A DNA stretch of 42,453 nucleotides, from assembly GCA_022241605.1 (NCBI GenBank), contig JAKOMQ010000024.1, positions 1-42,453 on the forward strand. Reading direction: 5' to 3'. The stretch's first letter is position 1; the number at the start of each line of letters is the position of its first letter. This document shows positions 16,129 through 24,000 of the stretch, in pieces. This stretch comes from Aquimonas sp. GTDB taxonomy: Bacteria; Pseudomonadota; Gammaproteobacteria; Xanthomonadales; Xanthomonadaceae. The notes beneath the pieces are model-generated. The model had not been told where the DNA came from. It did not search any database and was given only the letters and a program-made list of their open reading frames with translations. Made by a program: the position numbers and the translations under genes.

Positions 16129-17628
16129 TCAATCCTCCGGCGCCGACGGGTCGTCCTCGCCCTCACCCTCGCCACCAAGCTGCAGCAGATCCGGCGAACT
16201 CTCGAAGGTCTCGACGCTGCGCAGCTTGCGTTCGATCGCGCGGGTGCGCACGCCGGCGGCGCCGATGCTCTTGCTGACGGTATCGATCTGCTTCTGGGTG
16301 CGGTCCAGCACCTCGCCGAACTTGCCGAACTCGCTCTTGACCGCGCCGAGGATCTGCCAGACCTCGCTGCTGCGCTGCTCGATGGCCAGCGTGCGGAAGC
16401 CCATCTGCAGGCTGTTGAGCAAGGCCGCCAGCGTGGTCGGGCCGGCCAGGGTGATGCGGTGGTCGCGCTGCAGGGCTTCGAACAGGCCGGGCCGGCGGAT
16501 CAGCTCGGCGTACAGGCCTTCGGTGGGCAGGAACAGCAGGGCGAAGTCGGTGGTGTGCGGCGGGCCGACGTACTTTTCGCGGATGCGCTTGGCCTCCTCG
16601 CGAATGCGCCGCTCGAGCGCGAGCGCGGCGAGGCCTGCGGCTTCGGCGTCGGCGCGGTCCTGCGCGTCGAGCAGTCGCTCATAGTCCTCGCGCGGGAACT
16701 TGGCGTCGATCGGCAGCCACACCGGCGCGCCCGGTGTGCTGCCCGGCAGGCGGATCGCGTATTCGACGCGCTCGCTGCTGCCCGGCAGGGTGGCGACGTT
16801 GCTGGCGTACTGCTCGGCGCTGAGGATCTGCTCCAGCAGGGCGCCCAGCTGGACCTCGCCGAAGGTGCCGCGGGTCTTGACGTTGCCGAGCACGCGCTTC
16901 AGATCGCCCACGCCCTGCGCCAGGGTCTGCATTTCGCCCAAGCCCCGGTGCACCTGCTCGAGCCGCTCGGAGACCAGCTTGAAGCTTTCGCCAAGCCGGG
17001 TTTCCAGCGTGGTCTTGAGCTTCTCGTCGACGGTCTCGCGCATGCGCTCCAGCTGCGCGGCGTTGTCGGTCTGCAGCTCCTTGAGCTTGGCCTCCAGGGT
17101 GGCGCGCACTTCGTTCATGCGCTCGGCGTTGTGCTGGGTCAGCGTCAGCAAGCGCGCGTCCAGGCTCTGGCCGAACTGCTTGAGCGCGGCAGCGGATTCC
17201 TCGCGGCCCTTGCGGGCGTCCTCGGACAGGGTCTGGCGCAGGGCTTCGATGCGCTGGTCCGAACGCAGCGCCGCGGCGTCCAGCCCGCGGCCGAAGGCAT
17301 CCAGGCGCTCGACCTGCTGTCGGCTGCCCTCGCCCAGCGCGGCCCGCAGCTGCGCCTCGAACCGCGCCTGCTGCTGTGCGGCCTCGCCGCGCGCGTCGCG
17401 CAGCTCCTCGCGCAGTCCGCGTTCGGTGCGCTCGGCGGTCGCAGCCAGTGCCACCAGGCGTTCGATCAGGGCGGGATCGGTCTGGCGGCGAGCGCCTTGT
17501 CGCCACAGCGCGACCAGCAGGCCGAGCGCGGCCAGCAGCAGCAGGCCAGAGCCGCCGAGCAGCAAGGGCAGCCAGGACGGCGGCACGGGAGCCGAATGGG
17601 TCGCGAGAATGGCAAGGGCCGGGTACAT
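16129..17628 (-). CDS. rmuC: DNA recombination protein RmuC
   Basis: This encodes 499 residues from the ATG at 17628, which puts the membrane anchor (LPLLLGGSGLLLLAALGLLVALW, about 20-42) at the N-terminus; a longer open frame runs into the neighbouring divergent gene and is rejected. A long coiled coil (about 50-230) is followed by the RmuC nuclease-like core: LGNVKTRGTFGEVQLGALLE, LPIDAKFPREDYERL, TDFALLFLPTEGLYAE and GPTTLAALLNSLQMGFRTLA. RmuC limits DNA rearrangement at inverted repeats and contributes to genome stability. It is divergent from the DUF6916-like gene, with a nested palindrome in the 87-bp gap between them. An acidic C-terminal tail ends it. Confidence 0.93.
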   Translation of the reverse strand: MYPALAILATHSAPVPPSWLPLLLGGSGLLLLAALGLLVALWRQGARRQTDPALIERLVALAATAERTERGLREELRDARGEAAQQQARFEAQLRAALGEGSRQQVERLDAFGRGLDAAALRSDQRIEALRQTLSEDARKGREESAAALKQFGQSLDARLLTLTQHNAERMNEVRATLEAKLKELQTDNAAQLERMRETVDEKLKTTLETRLGESFKLVSERLEQVHRGLGEMQTLAQGVGDLKRVLGNVKTRGTFGEVQLGALLEQILSAEQYASNVATLPGSSERVEYAIRLPGSTPGAPVWLPIDAKFPREDYERLLDAQDRADAEAAGLAALALERRIREEAKRIREKYVGPPHTTDFALLFLPTEGLYAELIRRPGLFEALQRDHRITLAGPTTLAALLNSLQMGFRTLAIEQRSSEVWQILGAVKSEFGKFGEVLDRTQKQIDTVSKSIGAAGVRTRAIERKLRSVETFESSPDLLQLGGEGEGEDDPSAPED

Positions 17629-17640
17629 ACGGAGCACGTC

Positions 17641-17692
17641 GTGTGTCTGGCCGGACAGTCTAGCGAGACTGTCGATGCGCAGCCGGACACAC
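17641..17692. promoter_or_regulatory. Nested inverted repeat between rmuC and the DUF6916-like gene
   Basis: The inner dyad GACAGTCT-AGCG-AGACTGTC (17654-17673) is perfect. The outer arms GTGTGTCTGG (17641-17650) and CCGGACACAC (17683-17692) match at 9 of 10. It lies in the short gap between two divergent genes, so it is more likely an operator or a cruciform-prone element than a terminator. The binding protein is unknown. Confidence 0.6.
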
Positions 17693-17715
17693 ATCCGCTC
17701 GGTTACAGTGCGCGC

Positions 17716-18015
17716 ATGAGCACCCCCCTGGATCAGATCCCCGCCGAAGACTTCGCCGCCCTTGTCGGGCAAGGGCTCCCCGCACAGGCTGCCGAGCAGC
17801 GGTTCGAGCTGCACATCCAGTCGGTGGACGTGAGTCCGCATCCAAGCGGACGCAGCCTTCCTGGCTTCGCGGTGCAGCTGCGCGCACCCGCCGGCCTTGA
17901 GCTCGGACAGGGCGTATTCGCCATCGAGCACCCCCGCCACGGGGCGCTTGAGGTGTTCATGACGCCGATCCGCCGAGACCCGTCCGGGCTGCTCTACGAG
18001 GCCGTGTTCAACTGA
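17716..18015 (+). CDS. DUF6916-like small protein
   Basis: This 99-residue soluble protein reads MSTPLDQIPAEDFAALVGQG near its start and has a compact beta-rich core (FELHIQSVDVSPHP, FAVQLRAPAGLELGQGVFAIEHP, LEVFMTPIRRD, YEAVFN). The pattern of acidic start and FAxxxG followed by 'G.Y.xxHP.LG..xxFL.PI' matches what I recall of DUF6916 proteins, which are found beside tail-collar genes. It may fold like a phage-tail or toxin-associated component; no enzyme motif is visible. Its end overlaps the convergent GNAT gene by 8 bp. It probably belongs functionally to the collar-protein cluster at 18008-20880. Confidence 0.7.
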   Translation: MSTPLDQIPAEDFAALVGQGLPAQAAEQRFELHIQSVDVSPHPSGRSLPGFAVQLRAPAGLELGQGVFAIEHPRHGALEVFMTPIRRDPSGLLYEAVFN

Positions 18016-18562
18016 TGCCCGAGCAGGCGCCTGCTTCGCGCCGCAGGAAGTGGTAGACGCCCCGCTGCTCGATCACCCTGAAACCCAGTCGGCTGTACCA
18101 GGCGTGTGCGGGGTTGAAAGGCTCCACGTGCAGGGTGATCGGCACCGCGCGCGCTTCCGTCCAGGCGATCAGCTGGGTCATCAGGCGCCCCGCGATGCCT
18201 TGGCCACGTCGTTCCGGGCTCAGCGTAATCTCCATCAGGCGCAGCTCCTCGCGGCCCCAGTGCAGGTAGAGCCGACCGATGCCGGTGCCGTCGTGCTCGA
18301 TCACCAGGAAGGCAGCACCCGGGTAGTGCTGGCGATAGTGGCTGCGCTGCGCGCTGAACTGCTGTTGGATGAAAGCCTGCTGCTGCGCCTTGGGCCAGCC
18401 GCTGCGCTCCAGCTCATCGCTGCGCGTGCTTGCGTACAGGGCCTGCAGCAGGGGCAGGTCGGCTTCATGCTCCAGCCGCAGCCGCAGCGCTTGGGGCCGC
18501 AGCGGCCAATCAGTATCGAACAGCTGAAGCAAGGCGCTTGCGCGCTGCTCGGGGTGCATCAT
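18008..18562 (-). CDS. GNAT-family N-acetyltransferase
   Basis: This 184-residue protein has the GNAT acetyl-CoA-binding motif ITLSPERRGQGIAGRLMTQL (about 131-150) and the later HVEPFNPAHAWYSRLGFRVI strand-helix pair typical of the fold. Its substrate is unknown. It starts 10 bp after the Tat-exported hypothetical gene, with a GAGG ribosome site inside that gap, and reads the same way as the three collar genes, so it is likely part of their operon and could modify one of their products. It converges on the DUF6916-like gene. Confidence 0.85.
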   Translation of the reverse strand: MMHPEQRASALLQLFDTDWPLRPQALRLRLEHEADLPLLQALYASTRSDELERSGWPKAQQQAFIQQQFSAQRSHYRQHYPGAAFLVIEHDGTGIGRLYLHWGREELRLMEITLSPERRGQGIAGRLMTQLIAWTEARAVPITLHVEPFNPAHAWYSRLGFRVIEQRGVYHFLRREAGACSGIS

Positions 18563-18572
18563 CGACGCGACC

Positions 18573-19208
18573 TCAAGCCGTCACTGAGGCGCTGGCCTGA
18601 GCTAACCTCTCGCAGGCGAGGTCGGCCCGCAAACAAAGATCGGGTGCCTCAGGCTCGCGGCGGACCTGCAGCAGAAAGCCGTCGATGCCGGCCGGCGTTG
18701 CGCAGTGCCCGGCGGGCCCACACGCCAGCGCCCTCGTCGGCGCGGCATCAAGGCGGACCAGATAGTCGCCCTCCGGCCAGTGCGCGGCATGCACGGTCAG
18801 GTAGCCGGGGCGGGTATCTTCATCGCTGGCCAGCCTGAACTGGAGGGCGAGACCGTGGCTTGGCAGACGCAGGCTGCAATCCCCGCTGTTGCCTTCGACG
18901 CGGCTGGCATCGAAGCGCCAGGCGCGATGCCGCGCTGGGCTCGATGCTTCGGCGCCGTACAGCAGATCGAGCTGCAGCGAACGCAGGCGCGTGCCTTCCG
19001 CAAGACGCGGCCCCAGCAGGCGCAGGCGCTGCACCGGAACATCTTGGGGGCGCGCTGCGTCAGCCAGGAAGGGATGCCAGACGCCCGCCTCCGAATCAAG
19101 CCGCAACACCTGCGCGGACTGCTCGGCGATAAAGCCGCGTGCGGGCCCGACGACGGTGGCCGCGCCGATACCGCAGGCGCTGCCCGCCAGAAAAGCTCGA
19201 CGATGCAT
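18573..19208 (-). CDS. Tat-exported hypothetical protein of the collar cluster
   Basis: This 211-residue protein starts with a twin-arginine-like signal, HRRAFLAGSACGIGAATVV (residues 2-20), suggesting export as a folded protein. The rest is predominantly beta-structured, with paired cysteines in ALACGPAGHCATP and DLCLRADLACE, and no enzyme motif I recognise. It follows the third collar gene after about 100 bp and precedes the GNAT gene by 10 bp. Export by Tat, beside secreted-looking collar proteins and an acetyltransferase, suggests a cell-surface or periplasmic assembly, but this is contextual. Confidence 0.65.
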   Translation of the reverse strand: MHRRAFLAGSACGIGAATVVGPARGFIAEQSAQVLRLDSEAGVWHPFLADAARPQDVPVQRLRLLGPRLAEGTRLRSLQLDLLYGAEASSPARHRAWRFDASRVEGNSGDCSLRLPSHGLALQFRLASDEDTRPGYLTVHAAHWPEGDYLVRLDAAPTRALACGPAGHCATPAGIDGFLLQVRREPEAPDLCLRADLACERLAQASASVTA

Positions 19209-19283
19209 GATGGGTCCTGTGTTGTTTTCCGCGACCTGCTGACGGGCCGCTGGTGATGACGTAAATGCTGCAGTAGACGCGAA

Positions 19284-19301
19284 GCTCCCGGAACCGGGAG
19301 C
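19284..19301 (-). terminator. Stem-loop after the third collar gene
   Basis: GCTCCCGG-AA-CCGGGAGC is a perfect 8-bp stem with a 2-base centre, 9 bp past the stop of the collar gene at 19310. No T-run follows on the minus strand, so it may be an attenuator or an RNA-stabilising hairpin rather than a full intrinsic terminator. Confidence 0.4.
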
Positions 19302-19309
19302 CGCGGGTA

Positions 19310-19828
19310 TCAGGTGCGCGGGGGAAACACGCCCTGCAGGGCGATGCAGAAATAGAACGTCAGGTAGGGCTGCATATTGTTGTGCGGCAGGTTGCCGCCC
19401 GCCGGGGCCAGGCTTTCGGGCGCGAGCGGGGCCAGAGCATTTGGCGCTGCGTACTGGCCGACGCCGATACCGGTCGCCGGCAGCTCGGCCGCGGGCTGCC
19501 GGCTGATGCCGTCGGCCTGTGAAGCGCGCACTGAATGCGCGTGGCTGGGTATTTCGGATTCGATCAGGGTCACGGTCTCGGAGCCGCTGCTCTCACCCAG
19601 ATCATGCAGGCTCAAGCCCGGCCCCTGACCCGGATGCATGGGCGCGCGGCCTTGCAGATCCGGGAGGGCGAAATTGCTCTTGCCGTTGCCGCCATAAGTG
19701 GTGCCGAGCAGCGAAAACAGGGCCGTGTTCTGCGACAGCGGCAGCAGCTGGCCGTCGCACCAGGCCCAGCCGCGGGGCGCGAAGTTGAAGGGAAAGATGC
19801 GGATTTCGGCAACAAAGGGATCGGCCAC
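19310..19828 (-). CDS. Phage tail-collar domain protein (microcystin-dependent family), copy 3
   Basis: This encodes 172 residues from a GTG at 19828 that has an excellent AAGGAGC ribosome site; the longer frame to 19891 overlaps the previous gene and is not used. The family signature is complete: FVAEIRIFPFNFAPRGWAWC (6-25), DGQLLPLSQNTALFSLLGTTYGG, NFALPDLQGRAPMHPGQGPG, then SEIPSHAHSVRAS and a C-terminal LPHNNMQPYLTFYFCIALQG. The fold is that of short-tail-fibre collars. No other phage structural gene is present, so these are likely cellular surface or extracellular proteins. It starts 11 bp after copy 2. Confidence 0.9.
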   Translation of the reverse strand: MADPFVAEIRIFPFNFAPRGWAWCDGQLLPLSQNTALFSLLGTTYGGNGKSNFALPDLQGRAPMHPGQGPGLSLHDLGESSGSETVTLIESEIPSHAHSVRASQADGISRQPAAELPATGIGVGQYAAPNALAPLAPESLAPAGGNLPHNNMQPYLTFYFCIALQGVFPPRT

Positions 19829-19839
19829 GGAACGCTCCT

Positions 19840-20349
19840 TCAGGTCGGCGAGGGGAAGATGCCGAACAGCGAGATGATGAAGCTCACGCACAGGTAGGGC
19901 TGGAAGTTGGTGTGCGGCTGGCTGCCGCCCGCAGGCCCGATCGTCTGGGCGGCGAGATTGGTCTGCGGTGCATCCGAGCCGTAAGGCGAGATCGTGGCGC
20001 CAGTGCTGGCCGCCAGCACCTGCAGGCTGGCGGTCTGGGTGGTGGCGGTGTTGTTGGTGGCCATCAGCGGATGGGTATGCGCCGGGATCTGGTTCGCCGT
20101 GAGGGTGATCTCCTCCGCGCCGCCGGTCTCGGCGAGGGTGAAGCCATTGCCCTGGTGAATCGGAAGGCGGCCACGCAGGTCAGGCAGGGCGAACGTGCTC
20201 TGGCCGTCGCCACCATAGGTGGTGCCGATCAGTTGGAACAGGGTTTCGTTCTCGGAAATCGGCAGCAGCTGGCCTTCGCAGAACATCCAGCCGGCCGGCG
20301 CGAAGTTGCCCGCGAACATGCGGATCTCGCCTACATAGGGTTGTGCCAT
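19840..20349 (-). CDS. Phage tail-collar domain protein (microcystin-dependent family), copy 2
   Basis: This 169-residue protein has the same architecture as its neighbours: YVGEIRMFAGNFAPAGWMFC, EGQLLPISENETLFQLIGTT, FALPDLRGRLPIHQGNG, LTANQIPAHTHPLMATN and a closing PHTNFQPYLCVSFIISLFGI. The central Ala/Thr/Ser linker between the collar half and the C-terminal strand is the part that differs most between copies, as would fit binding of different partners. It starts 24 bp after copy 1 and ends 11 bp before copy 3, so the three form one transcription unit. Confidence 0.9.
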   Translation of the reverse strand: MAQPYVGEIRMFAGNFAPAGWMFCEGQLLPISENETLFQLIGTTYGGDGQSTFALPDLRGRLPIHQGNGFTLAETGGAEEITLTANQIPAHTHPLMATNNTATTQTASLQVLAASTGATISPYGSDAPQTNLAAQTIGPAGGSQPHTNFQPYLCVSFIISLFGIFPSPT

Positions 20350-20373
20350 GGGTATGGAACTCCGTCGGGGGCC

Positions 20374-20880
20374 TCAGTTGGGCGAAGGAAAGATGCCCTG
20401 CAGGGCGATGCAGAAATTGAGCGTCAGGAACGGCTGCATGTTGAGATGCGCCTGGGATCCGCCGACCGTGGTCACTGCCGAAGGCGCCATCGCCACCAGG
20501 TTGGCCGGCGCCGACCACAGATTGGAGGCTGTTGAATTCGACAGCGCGAGGGCGGTCGTTGGGGTGTTGGTGCTGGCCGGCTGAGTGCTGGCCTGCATGA
20601 CGTGGGTATGGGTCGGCAGCTCCGCGACCGAGAGGGTGTGCGCCTGCTCGCCGCCACGCTCACCCAGGGTATGGCCGCTGCCGACGTGGATGGGAGTGCG
20701 CCCGCGCAGATCGGGCAAGGCGAAGTTGACCCGGCCATCGCCGCCAAAGCTCGTGCCCAGCAGCGAGAACAAGGCCTGGTTCTGATTGATCGGCAGCAGC
20801 TGACCGTTGCACAGCGCCCAGCCCCTGGGCGCAAACGGGAAGCTCATCAGGCGGATCTCGGAGAGGAAGGGTTCGGCCAT
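20374..20880 (-). CDS. Phage tail-collar domain protein (microcystin-dependent family), copy 1
   Basis: This 168-residue protein is the first of three tandem paralogues. It reads FLSEIRLMSFPFAPRGWALC, NGQLLPINQNQALFSLLGTS, FALPDLRGRTPIHVGSG, LSVAELPTHTHVMQAST and ends HLNMQPFLTLNFCIALQGIF. A GGAGAC ribosome site lies just before its ATG. It follows the giant exported protein gene by 142 bp on the same strand. None of the three copies has a signal peptide, so if they reach the cell surface it is by an unknown route. Homologues are known as microcystin-dependent proteins (Mdp), whose function is unresolved. Confidence 0.9.
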   Translation of the reverse strand: MAEPFLSEIRLMSFPFAPRGWALCNGQLLPINQNQALFSLLGTSFGGDGRVNFALPDLRGRTPIHVGSGHTLGERGGEQAHTLSVAELPTHTHVMQASTQPASTNTPTTALALSNSTASNLWSAPANLVAMAPSAVTTVGGSQAHLNMQPFLTLNFCIALQGIFPSPN

Positions 20881-21022
20881 TGCGGTCTCCAGTACTCGGG
20901 CACGCCGCGGACTGCGACGTTCCGGATGAGAGGGTGGAAGCGGCAGCCAGCGCGGCGCTGTCCTCTCCCGTGGTTTCTGCGGTCAACGCGGCCGGTTTCC
21001 TCCGACACCGACCGCGAAGTGA

Positions 21023-24000
21023 TTACGGAATGCTGCAGTTGCTGAACCCGCTGGTGGCGGAGATCAGCAGGGTGCCTCCGCCCGCTGGATTGAGGCCGTT
21101 GACATACGTCTCGACGCCCGGCGAGCCGGTGGCCGTCATGCCCACCACGCCGAACCTGAACTGGTTCGGGTCGGTGCCCTGCTTGCGCAGGCCCAAGCCC
21201 GGACTGCCGCCGCTGCCCGCACTGGTGTTGCCCGAGAGGTCCAGGCAGACCGTGTCGTTGTCGCCATTGGCCGCGTTGCCCGAGTCGATGCGGATGCCCG
21301 GACGCACGCCGGTCAGCGGCGCAGCGACCGTGTTGTTCTGCACGCGGGCGCGCAAGGTGCCGCTAGTGTCGCGCGAGACCAGCAGGATGCCGTTGCCGTC
21401 GACTTGACTGATGGTGTTGCCGCGCACGGTCATCGTCATCTGCGGGGTGTCGGTGACCCCGAAGGTATTGCCGAGGCCACCGCCGATGCCCTGCGCGGCG
21501 AAGCTGTTGTTGGCCACGATCACATTGCTCTCGATCAGCGACGTCACGTTGGCCAGACCGAAGGCCGAATTGCTGATGCCGATGCCGGTGACGTTGGTGA
21601 TCGGATTGGCGACGGTGCCGTTGTTGGAAATATTGAAGTTGCCCTGACCGCGACCGTTCACCAGCGCGACGATGCCCTCGCCGCCGATCCGGTTGGCCGG
21701 GCTGGCGCCAGCGATGCGATTGCCGGTGATGTTGATGATGTTGGTCGGGCTGCCGGCCGTACCCATTAAACCGGCGCTGCCGGCCGCATTGGCATTGCCG
21801 CCCTGCACCTGGATACCGCCACCGCCTGGGAAGTTGGTGATGACGTTGTTGGTGATGTTGGCGGCAGTGACATTGGCCACCGTCGAAGCGGAGCCGAAAG
21901 CGATCAGGCCGATGCCCCAGCCCTGCGACGTGGCGGCCGAGGTGCTGCTGGTCAGGGTATTGCCGCTGATGTTCACCGAACTGAGCGTGCCGTTGAAATT
22001 GAACAGCTCGACGCCGTGGTAACGCGAGTTGCTCAGGCTGCTGTTGGTGATCGACACCGCGCCATACACGTTGCGCTCGGTGCCGGCAGCACTCGTATTG
22101 AAGGCAATGTTGGCGGTGTTGACGCCACCGGCGGTGCCCGTGCTGTCAATGCTGCCGTTGGCGAAGGTGAAGCCGTTGACCTCGGTTCCCTGGATACCGC
22201 TGCCGCCAGTGTTCTGGATGCGCATGCGGGTAATCGAAGGCGCAACCGTGTTGGTCAGCTGGATGCCGTGGCTGCTGGTGTTGGCGATGAAGCCGCCGGT
22301 GCAGTTGGCGCTGCTGGTGCAGGTGCCACCGTTGCCGGTCACCGTCAGCGCGCCGCTGCTGCCGGTGTTGTTCAGCAGGATGCCGTGGGCGCCGCCCAGC
22401 GACTGCACTGACACCGCATTGATACCGGCCGCGCCGATGGTGGTGTTCTGCACATCGATCGCAATGCCGCCGTTGTTCACCAGGTCGCCGGCGGCCACAT
22501 TGCCGACGACCAGCGTGCCGGCATTGCTCGCCCGCAGTGCCGTGGTATTGATGCTGACGACGCGGGCGACGTTGCTGAAACTGAAGCTGCCGGTATTGCC
22601 GACGAGATTTATGCCACCGCCACTCTCGCCGGCGTCGTCGTGATCGATGATCAGCTGCTGACCAAAGGTCACCCCGGCCGGGCTGTTGCTGCTCTGGATG
22701 TCGATGGCCGGGGTGCCCGCGCCCAGCGCGCCCTCGGAATTCATCACGCCGGTCATGTTGCCGGACAGGGTCATGCCGCTGAGCTGCAGGCTGCGCGCAG
22801 CCGAGGTTACGATGGATAGCTCGCCGTTTACGCTCAGGGTGCCGCCGCCGCTGGCCACCAGCGCACTGCCGACCAGCGGCGTGGTGCCACTGCCCAGGAT
22901 GGTGATGCCGCTCAAAGCGATGTTTGCACCGGTATTGTTCAGCAGCTGCACCGCCGGGTTGATGCTGGTGCCAACGAATTCCTTAATGGCGCCACTGAAG
23001 CTGATCGTGCCGCCCGTTCGTCCGCTGACGCGCAGGCCCTGATTGCCGGCGCCACTGCCGCAGAGGTTGGAGCAGGTCAGGTTGCCGGACAAGTTCAGAT
23101 TCGCGGAAGCCGCGCCCTCAATGTCAATCAGGCGTCCGGCGCTGGCTTTTCCGATCGCGCCGGCGTAGTTCACTGTGGCAGTGCCCGTGCTGAACTGGAA
23201 CGCTGTGCCCGTGGCGCCATTGAGCGCACCGGAACCGAGGTTCAGCGTGCCGGCGATCGCCGAGAGGCGCACGTTCTGCGCGCCGCTGCTGGAGCTGACT
23301 TCGGTAAACGCGTTGCCGCCAACCTCGGTGACCGTGCCGTTGGCGAGATCAAGCGCCTGGCCGCCGCCAACGATGCGGTTCTCGCCGAGGCTCAGCGCGC
23401 CGACGTTGGCGCCCAGCAGGGCGGCACCCGTGGTGTTGCCGATCTCGATGCCGCGCACGGTATTGCCCGAACCCAGGGTGATGGCGTGCGTGGCGGCAAT
23501 GCTGGTGCTCAGCTGCGGACGCGCGCCGCCCAGGCTCGGACGGGCCACCGCCTGCGTCGGTGGTGCGATTCCCAGCACCGTGTCGAAAGCACCGCTGGTG
23601 CCCTGACCGATCAGCTGCTGGCCGTTCTTCAGGGTCACGCCGCCGATGTAGCTGCCGCTGAACTTGAAGATCTTCGTGTTGACGCTGGCTGCGGTGACAG
23701 CGGCAGACAGAGTCTGGAACGGGCGCGCGAGGGTGCCGTCGCCGCCGGCCGGTGCGTCGTCATTGACAAACCAGACCGCCTCGCCGCTCAGGGCCAGGGT
23801 CGCAGTGGCGGTGGTGCAGGCCGGCGGGGCCGGCACGCCGGAGTCGCAGACTTGGAAACTGAAGCTGTCGGCCGTGGCGGTTTCACTGGCCGGCGGCGTA
23901 TAGCTCCAGCTGCCGTCGGCGGCGATGCTGACGCGGCCGCCCTGCGCGGTCGCCGCATTGGTCTGTACGGTCACGCTGAAGGGCGCGCCGCCAGGGCCGT

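Noticed and set aside
16129..20880. A prophage or contractile tail remnant
   Set aside because: Only collar-type proteins are present; no sheath, tube, baseplate, capsid, integrase or lysis gene was seen.
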